Assembly (NCBI GenBank): GCA_937896895.1
Contig: CALBNV010000097.1
Span: 1-36,727 of the forward strand
Direction: 5' to 3'
Source: an uncultured Bacteroidales bacterium
Lineage (GTDB): Bacteria > Bacteroidota > Bacteroidia > Bacteroidales > F082
DNA length: 36,727 nucleotides
Shown here: one piece after another, positions 1-7,134 of the stretch
Numbering within the stretch: position 1 is the stretch's first letter
How the letters are laid out: the number at the start of each line of letters is the position of its first letter
The notes under the pieces: model-generated
The model's database searches: none
What the model was told of the DNA's origin: nothing
The model's input: only the letters and a program-made list of their open reading frames with translations
Translations under genes and position numbers: made by a program

Positions 1-557
1 AGAGGAGAATAAACGTGCAGAAAGACGGCATCTCGTCCGTTGACCTTTATCTCCGCGCTGAGACACCATCGAACTGGGTGCGCAACGGCGTGTTCTTCGT
101 GACGGCCAACGGTGCGATGATGAACACCGGCCTGATGTCGTATGGCCTGACGGTGGGAAGTGTGAAGAAAGCAGGCTGGTTCGTGAGCGTGATGAGCAAC
201 TTTAACTTCGGCAAGGCCGATGCGGACAGTGACGGCGACGGATTTGTCAACGGCATCTATCCCGCATATACGACGAGCAAAGACACGCGTCTCTCGATAA
301 TTGGCGGCGTGGTGATAAAGTTGGACGGGCCGGTGTGCATGAGAATAGGAGCCGGCTATGGAAAGAAGGAAAAACTTTGGAACACCGAGGGCGGGAAGTT
401 GGTGAAATACGGCGGCGAGAGCTATTCGGGCGTTGACATCTCGTTGGGGCTGCAGCTGAACATAAAGGGACTCACCGTCTCGCTTGACGCAGTGACGACA
501 AACTTCAAGACACTTGAGGCGAAAATAGGAATCGGATGTTGCATAAGGAAAAAATAA
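1..557 (+). CDS. C-terminal part of an outer-membrane beta-barrel-like protein (5' partial)
   Basis: The reading frame is open from the first bases of the window, so the gene almost certainly starts upstream. The GTG at 15 is the first possible start inside the window but has no convincing ribosome site. The visible part of about 180 residues is rich in glycine and alternating hydrophobic/polar residues, arranged as repeated short strands (for example VGSVKKAGWFVSVMSNFNFG, then RIGAGYGKKEKLW). This is typical of the last strands of small Bacteroidetes outer-membrane barrels. No enzyme motif is visible. Its TAA overlaps an ATG of the following lipoprotein gene (TAATG at 555-559), which suggests co-transcription. 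The exact family is not recognised, and the barrel call is an inference from composition. Confidence 0.55.
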   Translation, partial: RRINVQKDGISSVDLYLRAETPSNWVRNGVFFVTANGAMMNTGLMSYGLTVGSVKKAGWFVSVMSNFNFGKADADSDGDGFVNGIYPAYTTSKDTRLSIIGGVVIKLDGPVCMRIGAGYGKKEKLWNTEGGKLVKYGGESYSGVDISLGLQLNIKGLTVSLDAVTTNFKTLEAKIGIGCCIRKK

Positions 558-592
558 TGTATGATATGAATAATTACCAAGACATGAACGCT

Positions 593-2437
593 ATGAAGAC
601 GAAATTGATATTGACGGCGGCATTGCTGATAGCGGTCTTTTCGGGCTGCAAGAAAGAGAAGTACCTCGCCGCGTCGTTTGGTGTGAGCAACACGACAGAG
701 ACGGTATATACAACGGCTGCGAGACTTGAAGCAACGTTCTCGTACCCGGGTACCAAATATGTTATAAGAGTGGATGTGAGCGAAAGGCAGGACATGTCGG
801 AGGCCGTCCATTATGATGTTAAGGTGAATGGCGACAAGCTGACCGCCTACGTGACAGGTCTGAAGGCCAACACCACATATTATTACAGGTACAGCAACGA
901 CACCGGCTTCGGGATATTGAGCAGCGAACAGAAGAGCTTCAAGACAAACGACTATTCGGTTCCTGCAGTTACAACGGCTGAAGTATCTGAAATAACGGGA
1001 TTTTCGGTGAAGTGCGGCGGCGAGGTGACCGACGACGGCTATCTTGATGTCACGGCTCGCGGCGTTTGCTGGGGCACGACGCAGAACCCGACGGCAAATG
1101 ATTCACATACGAGTGACGGGACGGGGACGGGTGTTTTCACGAGCGCGACAACCAACCTGGAACCTGGCACGAAATATTACATCCGCGCCTACGCCACCAA
1201 CGCAAAGGGAACAGGCTACGGTGAGGTGAGGGAGTTCACCACCTTGGACGGCGATTCAGACATATATACGGGGCCGATTAGCGGCATCACGGTCTGTTCG
1301 GCGGTTTGCGACGGCAGCAAGGTGACCGACGGCGGGGGCCTCGACGTTATGGACAAAGGACTCTGCTGGGCGAAGCATCCGAACCCGACAACCGACGACA
1401 TGAAAGTTTCGAAAGGTTCGGGTCTCGGTGAGTTCACCGTTGAGATGACGGGTCTTGAAGTAGGTGAGAGATATTATGTGAGGGCGTATTCAGTGAACAC
1501 GAAGGAGACGAAATACGGCAATGAGCGTGAGTTCACCACCTTGGACGGCAAGCCGATAGTAACGACCTCGTCCGTGACAAACGTCATGGCGACGACGGCG
1601 ACCTGCGGCGGCGAGGTGACGGAAGACTATGGCTTTTCGGTGACAGCCCGCGGCGTTTGCTGGAGTACGTCGCCTAATCCGACTGTCTCCGACTCGCACA
1701 CCACCGACGGCAGCGGGATCGGCAGCTTCACGAGCAGCATCACAGGCCTTACGGACAACACGACCTACTACGTCCGTGCGTACGCCACCAACAGCAAAGG
1801 CACGAGCTACGGCGAGCAGAAGAGCTTCACCACGCTGAGCGGCGGCGGTGGCGATCACGAGTACGTTGACCTCGGCCTTCCGAGCGGACTGAAGTGGGCT
1901 ACATGCAACGTTGGCGCGGAGCATCCTTATGACTACGGCGACTACTTTGCATGGGGCGAGACCACGACCAAGAGCACGTACGACTGGAGTACCTACAAGT
2001 GGTGCAACGGCTCGTCACAAACTCTCACCAAATACTGCACGGACTCAAATTACGGCACAGTTGACAACAAGACGGTTCTCGACCCCGAGGACGACGCTGC
2101 CCACGCTAACTGGGGCGGCGGCTGGCGGATGCCTACGACTGCAGAGTGGAAGGAGCTGTACGACAACACGACCTGCACATGGACTACAGAGAATGGTGTG
2201 GCTGGCCGTAAATTCACGAGCAAAGCAGACAGCAGCAAATACATCTTCCTCCCGTCTGCCGGCTACCGCAATGGCACGGACGTGGACGTTGCGGGTTCCT
2301 ACGGCTACTACTGGTCGAGTTCGCTCTACTCGTCCCCTCCCTACGACGCGTGCAGCATGTACTTCTATTCGGGCAATGTCTATCCGCAGAGCTACGACTA
2401 CCGGTACTACGGGTTCTCGGTGCGCCCAGTGCAGTAG
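593..2437 (+). CDS. FISUMP-domain surface lipoprotein with three fibronectin-III-like repeats
   Basis: A 614-residue predicted lipoprotein. The frame is open upstream to ATGs at 536, 557, 566 and 584. The start at 593 is chosen because it gives a proper lipoprotein signal (MKTKLIL, hydrophobic core, lipobox FSGC with Cys19). Residues about 20-120 form a beta-rich N-terminal domain. Three fibronectin-III-like repeats of about 95 residues follow (about 124-217, 222-317, 321-415), each with the signature TARGVCW or KGLCW and ending in YY(V/I)RAY..N..G..YG...FTTL. After a GGGG linker, residues 423-614 match the FISUMP/Fibrobacter major paralogous domain (YVDLGLPSGLKWATCNVGA at its start, GFSVRPV at its end). 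The protein is probably exported and displayed on the outer membrane, with the FISUMP domain as a ligand-binding head. Its last 40 codons look hypervariable; see findings. Confidence 0.85.
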   Translation: MKTKLILTAALLIAVFSGCKKEKYLAASFGVSNTTETVYTTAARLEATFSYPGTKYVIRVDVSERQDMSEAVHYDVKVNGDKLTAYVTGLKANTTYYYRYSNDTGFGILSSEQKSFKTNDYSVPAVTTAEVSEITGFSVKCGGEVTDDGYLDVTARGVCWGTTQNPTANDSHTSDGTGTGVFTSATTNLEPGTKYYIRAYATNAKGTGYGEVREFTTLDGDSDIYTGPISGITVCSAVCDGSKVTDGGGLDVMDKGLCWAKHPNPTTDDMKVSKGSGLGEFTVEMTGLEVGERYYVRAYSVNTKETKYGNEREFTTLDGKPIVTTSSVTNVMATTATCGGEVTEDYGFSVTARGVCWSTSPNPTVSDSHTTDGSGIGSFTSSITGLTDNTTYYVRAYATNSKGTSYGEQKSFTTLSGGGGDHEYVDLGLPSGLKWATCNVGAEHPYDYGDYFAWGETTTKSTYDWSTYKWCNGSSQTLTKYCTDSNYGTVDNKTVLDPEDDAAHANWGGGWRMPTTAEWKELYDNTTCTWTTENGVAGRKFTSKADSSKYIFLPSAGYRNGTDVDVAGSYGYYWSSSLYSSPPYDACSMYFYSGNVYPQSYDYRYYGFSVRPVQ

Positions 2438-2486
2438 CTCTTAGAATTTAACCTGCCTTGTCAAGAAGAGAGAGGCAGTTTTCAAA

Positions 2487-2524
2487 AGGCAGAGACGGGA
2501 CTTGCCCCATCTCTGCCTCGTTTT
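2487..2524 (+). terminator. Rho-independent terminator after the FISUMP lipoprotein gene
   Basis: An inverted repeat with arms AGGCAGAGA and TCTCTGCCT, plus inner GGG/CCC pairing, spans 2487-2518. It is followed by CG and TTTT. It lies 50 bases after the lipoprotein stop codon and ahead of the promoter of the next gene. Confidence 0.7.
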
Positions 2525-2576
2525 ACATCAAACCGTTTCCTTTCATTTTTTTCGCCATCCTTTAAACTAATTTTGC

Positions 2577-2584
2577 TATCTTTG
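2577..2584 (+). promoter_or_regulatory. Bacteroidetes -7 box (TATCTTTG) of the putative porin gene
   Basis: TATCTTTG matches the TAnnTTTG consensus exactly and ends five bases before the GTG start at 2589. The predicted transcript would begin at or within a base of the start codon, so the mRNA is probably leaderless. No clear -33 TTTG is seen at the usual spacing. Confidence 0.6.
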
Positions 2585-2588
2585 CAGC

Positions 2589-4586
2589 GTGAAAAATTAT
2601 AAATTCGTCATATTAACAACGTTGATTTTCTGTCACTTATCAATGACAGCAAGAAGTCTTTTTCATGAAAATGACTCAATAAATGTCGATTCAACTTTAG
2701 TCAGATATTTCTATGAAAGACTTGAAAACCAACAACTTGGCAATATTCACGTTTGGGACACCACAACGCTCGGAGCGTCATTCTTCGACCCTGCCGACCC
2801 TCAATTCCAATCGTATCACACTCTGAGCAACGCAGGACACGCACACAAAAATCTTGAGTTCTCCTTCCCTACCACTCTCGGCTTCAATGACAAACTCACT
2901 AATTTCAGTCAATATGTAAAAACAAAAGAACACATCTTCTACCCTATTGTCTATCAACCTTTTACAGATTTAAACTACATAATGGGCAGCAAGAAAGAAC
3001 AACATTTCCATGCGACTTTCTGCCGCGAGCTCCTTCCGAGATTCTTTCTAACCATGCATTTTAATGTCGATGACGTACCTTCAGTTTATAAAAGAAGCTA
3101 CGCACAAAACATCAATTTCTGGATCAATCTTAGATGGAACACAAAAAACAAACGCTACGGCTTTAATACTTATTACTTTACAAACAAAATCCAAAACTAT
3201 GAAAGCGGCGGCATTACTAACGATACCATTTTTACAAATAATTTAGAAACAGATAAGTCCCTTTACGAAATAAACCTGACAAACGCATCAAACCTTATCA
3301 AAGTTGATGGTTTCGGCATAAACCAACACTTTGTCCTAAGTAAAAACGCCACAAAAAACAACTATAACATTGTTGAATACGACACATTAATTGTGAATGA
3401 TACAATTAAAAACTCCATTGATACAATTATACACAAAAAAACTTCCAGACGGAAAATCGGACTCGGCAAAATCAACTACTCTTTTGACTACCAAAGGAAT
3501 AGATATGTTTATGAAGATGCCAATCCGACTTCAGCATTTTACACTCCATTTGACTCGGTCATCAACAAGTCACTCACTTTTGATAGCCTTAGTTTCAATA
3601 CAATAAAAAACGCAATTTCATGGAACTCATTGAGTTACAGAGAATATTCAAACGACATACCGTTTTACATTTCGTTCGGTGTCGAACATAACTACACACA
3701 GCACAAAGGTTATGTTGACTATATTTCAAATGAAAGGTTTAACAAGAAAGAATATTCAAACCTGCGTGCAACCGCCGCAATCGTAATAAACCTGTTTAAA
3801 TCAACAAGAATCACTGGTAACGGAGAGTTGATTTTCAGCGATTATCATGCAGGTGACTTCAGAATCAACGGACAATGGAAGCAATTTCTCGGCACTTACA
3901 AAAAAAATATCGGTGCTCTTGTCTTTGATATCAATATGACGAGGAAATCACCCGACTGGTTTGAAACATATTACTATTCAAACAATTTCCGCTGGGAAAA
4001 CGACTTCAGCCCCGCAACCTACATGCTGCTCAAAGGCTCCTACGAATACAGATGGTTCAATGTCGGCATAAAGAACTCTACGATAGACCACTACATTTAT
4101 TTCGCGGAAAACGCAAAACCCGCACAACACACCGGCATTGTCAACGTCTCATCGCTGTTCGCAAACTTCGATTTCAAGATAAGAGTGTTTGAAATTTCGG
4201 GCATTCTTTCAATGCAAAAGACCGCCAATGAAGATGTCATCCACCTGCCGCTTTTCTACGGAAAAATAAAATTTGGCTGGAACATCAGACTCGTGAAAAA
4301 TGTTTCATCTCTGCAGCCGGCATTCGTAATCAACTATTTCACAGAGTATTACGCCGATGCGTATATGCCGGCATTGAGGACTTACCACCTTCAGAACGAA
4401 GTCAAAATCGGAAATTACCCATTCGTCGATTTCTTCCTGACATTCAAACTGAAACGCTCGAACATTTTCGTCGGAATAACCAATATATACTCGTTCTCAA
4501 AAGATAACAGGTATTTCTCGACACCACACTACCCTGTAAGAGATTACAAGTTCATCTTCGGGTTAAACTGGAGGCTGTACAAATAA
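2589..4586 (+). CDS. Putative porin (Porin_10-like outer-membrane beta-barrel)
   Basis: A 665-residue exported protein. The GTG start gives a signal peptide (KNYKFVILTTLIFCHLSMTA), and the next Met lies inside this signal, so GTG is preferred. The mature protein opens with a short periplasmic-like segment (DSINVDSTLVRYFYERLENQ) and the phrase LGNIHVWDTTTLG. A long series of aromatic-rich alternating strands follows, ending in an aromatic C-terminal strand (DYKFIFGLNWRLYK), as expected of an outer-membrane barrel. Its overall character and length resemble the Bacteroidetes putative porin family Porin_10. The substrate is unknown. The gene has its own promoter and converges on the DnaJ-type gene with only four bases between the two stop codons. 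Confidence 0.75.
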   Translation: MKNYKFVILTTLIFCHLSMTARSLFHENDSINVDSTLVRYFYERLENQQLGNIHVWDTTTLGASFFDPADPQFQSYHTLSNAGHAHKNLEFSFPTTLGFNDKLTNFSQYVKTKEHIFYPIVYQPFTDLNYIMGSKKEQHFHATFCRELLPRFFLTMHFNVDDVPSVYKRSYAQNINFWINLRWNTKNKRYGFNTYYFTNKIQNYESGGITNDTIFTNNLETDKSLYEINLTNASNLIKVDGFGINQHFVLSKNATKNNYNIVEYDTLIVNDTIKNSIDTIIHKKTSRRKIGLGKINYSFDYQRNRYVYEDANPTSAFYTPFDSVINKSLTFDSLSFNTIKNAISWNSLSYREYSNDIPFYISFGVEHNYTQHKGYVDYISNERFNKKEYSNLRATAAIVINLFKSTRITGNGELIFSDYHAGDFRINGQWKQFLGTYKKNIGALVFDINMTRKSPDWFETYYYSNNFRWENDFSPATYMLLKGSYEYRWFNVGIKNSTIDHYIYFAENAKPAQHTGIVNVSSLFANFDFKIRVFEISGILSMQKTANEDVIHLPLFYGKIKFGWNIRLVKNVSSLQPAFVINYFTEYYADAYMPALRTYHLQNEVKIGNYPFVDFFLTFKLKRSNIFVGITNIYSFSKDNRYFSTPHYPVRDYKFIFGLNWRLYK

Positions 4587-4590
4587 TCGT

Positions 4591-5424
4591 TTAGACAATC
4601 CCGCGCTGTTTCTTGATTTTGTCGTACGCATCGTTAATTTCCTGAAACTTCTTCTCCGCAGCCTTACGGACATCATCTCCAAGATACGCCACCTTATCGG
4701 GATGGTTTTTCTTCGCCATCTCACGATACGCTTTCTTAACCTCATCATCAGTAGCCGACGGTTCAACGCCGAGAATCGTGTAGGCATCGTCAACCTGCTT
4801 CACGAACATCGCCTTAACCGACTGAAAATCACTATCATAGATTCCCATATAACTTGAGATTGTGCTAATCACATCAACCTCTGTATCATGCACCTGCCCG
4901 TCTGCCGAAGCAATCCCGAAAAGATAATGCAGTATCTGCAGTTTTGACGAATATTCCATGTAACGCCCGACCTGCCGGCTGACATCCGCGACGTTGATGT
5001 CCTGCTTCAAGACTTCACGCAAAGTGAGAATGTATTTCTCCGCCTGCTCCTGACCGAAATTTGACAGGAAAAACCTCTTTACGTAATCAAGCTCCGACTT
5101 CTTCACCACACCATCAGCCTTCATGACGGCTGCTGTGAGCACCAGCAGACTGGCCGTGAAATCCTGCTGCTGTTTGTTTTCACCCATGAATTTCACATCC
5201 TCTTTAGTAATGGAACCACTGCCCAATATTGAACCGAGAGCGAAACCGATTATTGCGCCGATGGGACCGCCGAAAGCCCAGCCGATACCGGCACCGAACC
5301 ACCTCGAACAACCACCGCCATTCATATAAACATTTGAATCATAACGTTTTACATTTCTACTGATGAGTCTGACGACACCACTTACAACGGCTAACAAAGC
5401 CAGAAAACCGATAAATCTTATCAT
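4591..5424 (-). CDS. DjlA-like membrane-anchored co-chaperone (TerB domain plus J domain)
   Basis: 277 residues. Residues 1-22 form an N-terminal membrane anchor. Residues 36-70 are a glycine-rich segment (GAGIGWAFGGPIGAIIGFAL) that could form a second hairpin-like membrane insertion. Residues about 85-205 form an alpha-helical TerB-like domain carrying two acidic turns (MKADGVVKKSE, ASADGQVHDTE). Residues about 213-277 form a C-terminal J domain with the HPD tripeptide at 241-243, which is needed to stimulate DnaK ATPase. This order (anchor, TerB, J domain) is that of DjlA. The protein is expected to recruit DnaK to the inner membrane. The family call is firm; which clients it serves is unknown. 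Confidence 0.9.
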   Translation of the reverse strand: MIRFIGFLALLAVVSGVVRLISRNVKRYDSNVYMNGGGCSRWFGAGIGWAFGGPIGAIIGFALGSILGSGSITKEDVKFMGENKQQQDFTASLLVLTAAVMKADGVVKKSELDYVKRFFLSNFGQEQAEKYILTLREVLKQDINVADVSRQVGRYMEYSSKLQILHYLFGIASADGQVHDTEVDVISTISSYMGIYDSDFQSVKAMFVKQVDDAYTILGVEPSATDDEVKKAYREMAKKNHPDKVAYLGDDVRKAAEKKFQEINDAYDKIKKQRGIV

Positions 5425-5499
5425 CTCAAAAATTTTTACAAAAATACAAAATATGAGGAAGCGAGTGGCAACAAGTCACAATAAAATTTTGTCATCACG

Positions 5500-5626
5500 A
5501 AAAATCATCACCACGAATTACACGAATAATCCGAATAAGACACTCAACACCCCTCCTTTAACTTTACTCTTTACTCTTTTAACAAATAAATCACCACGAA
5601 TTTCACGTATCTCACGAAATTTTCTT
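5500..5626. repeat. Degenerate intergenic repeats of the form CACCACGAATT.CACG
   Basis: The motif CACCACGAATTACACGAAT (near 5509) recurs as CACCACGAATTTCACG (near 5591), separated by low-complexity CTTTACTCTTTACTC. Similar sequence is common between genes in Bacteroidales. Here it sits directly in front of a decayed gene and may mark a recombination junction. No coding potential is seen in this stretch. Confidence 0.45.
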
Positions 5627-5965
5627 CACTGGAACTTATGGGGGGAACAAGTTTTTGTCAATCCAGATCCAGATTACAATAATACTTGTTATATCGATGA
5701 CGTTTTTTCTGTTCAAGAACAAAATCAAATCGAAGTATATCCAACTCTGTGTTCAAAAAATGAGCTTATCAATATTGAAACACCGGATTTCATCAAAGAT
5801 ATTCAACTGTTTGATGTCTTTGGAAGAGAAGTGTCGATTGTAAAAAATCAAACTTCAGAGAATCATTGGCAAATGAATGTTCCTAATTGTGTTCGAGGTA
5901 TTTATTTCATAAAAATCACTTTGAAGAATGGAGATTATCATGAAAAAATTACGACTAACGATTAG
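5627..5965 (+). pseudogene. 3' remnant of a type IX secretion cargo gene (C-terminal sorting domain)
   Basis: The last ~110 codons of a frame with no plausible start encode a segment that ends like a Por secretion (T9SS type A) sorting domain: IEVYPTLCSKNELINIE, then DIQLFDVFGREV, then VRGIYFIKITLKNGDYHEKI. Upstream the frame runs into intergenic-type repeats, so the catalytic or structural part of the original secreted protein is missing. There is no start codon with a signal peptide in front. I read it as the stump of a large extracellular protein lost by deletion. It implies that the genome has, or had, a type IX secretion system. Confidence 0.7.
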
Positions 5966-7134
5966 CTTATTATTTTGTTACATCGTTTCATTTTCTCGAG
6001 AGCCGTTTTCAGGACGGAACGCGGGCAGGCGAGATTCATACGGAGATGATTTTCACCTTCTCTGCCAAATTCGTGACCGGGATTCAGTCCGAGGCCGATT
6101 TCATAAACCATCCGGCGGTTGAGTTCTTCATCGGAAAGGCCGTATCCGCTGAAGTCTAACCAAAGAAGATATGTCGCTTCGGGCTTGTGCACCCTGACTT
6201 TCGGCATCTCGCGACGGATGAAATCGACGGCGAAATCAGCATTGTCTTTGAGATAAGTCAGAAGTTGTGCCAGCCATGGTTCGCCGTGAAGCATTGCCGC
6301 GCGCGTAGCCTCCTTGCCGAGTACGTTGCCGAGGTCAATCTCCGTATCGTGGACGAAGCCGACATATTTTTCACGAAGTTCGTCATTAGGAATAATTATC
6401 GACGAAGTCGCCATTCCCGCGATGTTAAATGTTTTGCTCGCGGCGTGGGCGGTTATGCTTATTTTTTCAAACTCCGGACTAAGCGAGGCAAAAGGAATAT
6501 GTTTGAAGCCAGGCAGGACAAGGTCGCAATGTATCTCGTCGGAGATGACCAAAAGATTGTTTTTCAGGCATATTTCGCCGAGGCGCTGAAGTTCGTCTCT
6601 CGTCCAGCAACGCCCGACAGGATTATGAGGATTGCTGAGGATGAGCATTTTAGCATCTTCAGCCTGTTTTTCAAGAAGGTCGAAATCCATCTCATAACCA
6701 TGGTCGGAATCTTTGAGAGTATTAGTGATAAGCCTGCGTCCGTGGCTTGTGACGGAATGAATGAACGGCGGATAAACGGGAGTCTGGATGATAATGCCGT
6801 CACCGACTGACGTAAGTCCCATCACAGCCATATTGATAGCCGCGACGACGCCGGGAGTGTAGGAAATCCATTCCCTATCGACCTTCCAACCATGGCGGCG
6901 AGTAATCCAGTCGGCGACAGCCTGATAATAACCGTCGTCGCGGAAAGTATAACCATAGACATCGCCTTTCGCACGAGCGATGACGGCATCGCGAATAAAA
7001 TCCGGTGTGCGGAAATCCATATCGGCGACCCACATCGGGAGAACATCGGCACGTCCGAAGACAGCCTTGCATAAGTCATACTTGACCGAGAATGTACCTC
7101 TGCGGTCGATAATTTCATCAAAATTGTAAATCAT
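5962..7134 (-). CDS. patB: MalY/PatB-family PLP-dependent C-S beta-lyase/aminotransferase
   Basis: 390 residues, the normal family length. It has the fold-type I PLP enzyme signatures: MWVADMDF (34-41), the aromatic-rich YTPGVV (92-97), LSNPHNPVG (166-174), SDEIHCDL (198-205) and the Schiff-base lysine K234 in AHAASKTFNIAG. Members cleave cystathionine, cysteine or related C-S bonds, releasing pyruvate, ammonia and a thiol; some (MalY) also bind regulators. The start codon overlaps the stop of the upstream sensor-MFS gene by four bases (ATGA), so the two are translationally coupled. The last residues (KRCNKIIS) overlap the end of a decayed gene on the other strand. The physiological substrate is uncertain. 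Confidence 0.88.
   Translation of the reverse strand: MIYNFDEIIDRRGTFSVKYDLCKAVFGRADVLPMWVADMDFRTPDFIRDAVIARAKGDVYGYTFRDDGYYQAVADWITRRHGWKVDREWISYTPGVVAAINMAVMGLTSVGDGIIIQTPVYPPFIHSVTSHGRRLITNTLKDSDHGYEMDFDLLEKQAEDAKMLILSNPHNPVGRCWTRDELQRLGEICLKNNLLVISDEIHCDLVLPGFKHIPFASLSPEFEKISITAHAASKTFNIAGMATSSIIIPNDELREKYVGFVHDTEIDLGNVLGKEATRAAMLHGEPWLAQLLTYLKDNADFAVDFIRREMPKVRVHKPEATYLLWLDFSGYGLSDEELNRRMVYEIGLGLNPGHEFGREGENHLRMNLACPRSVLKTALEKMKRCNKIIS

Noticed and set aside
5940..6122. 64-codon plus-strand frame starting with a signal-like peptide
   Set aside because: After about 19 residues the frame is antisense to patB with no sensible sequence, so it is not a functional gene. Its start is discussed as a junction remnant.
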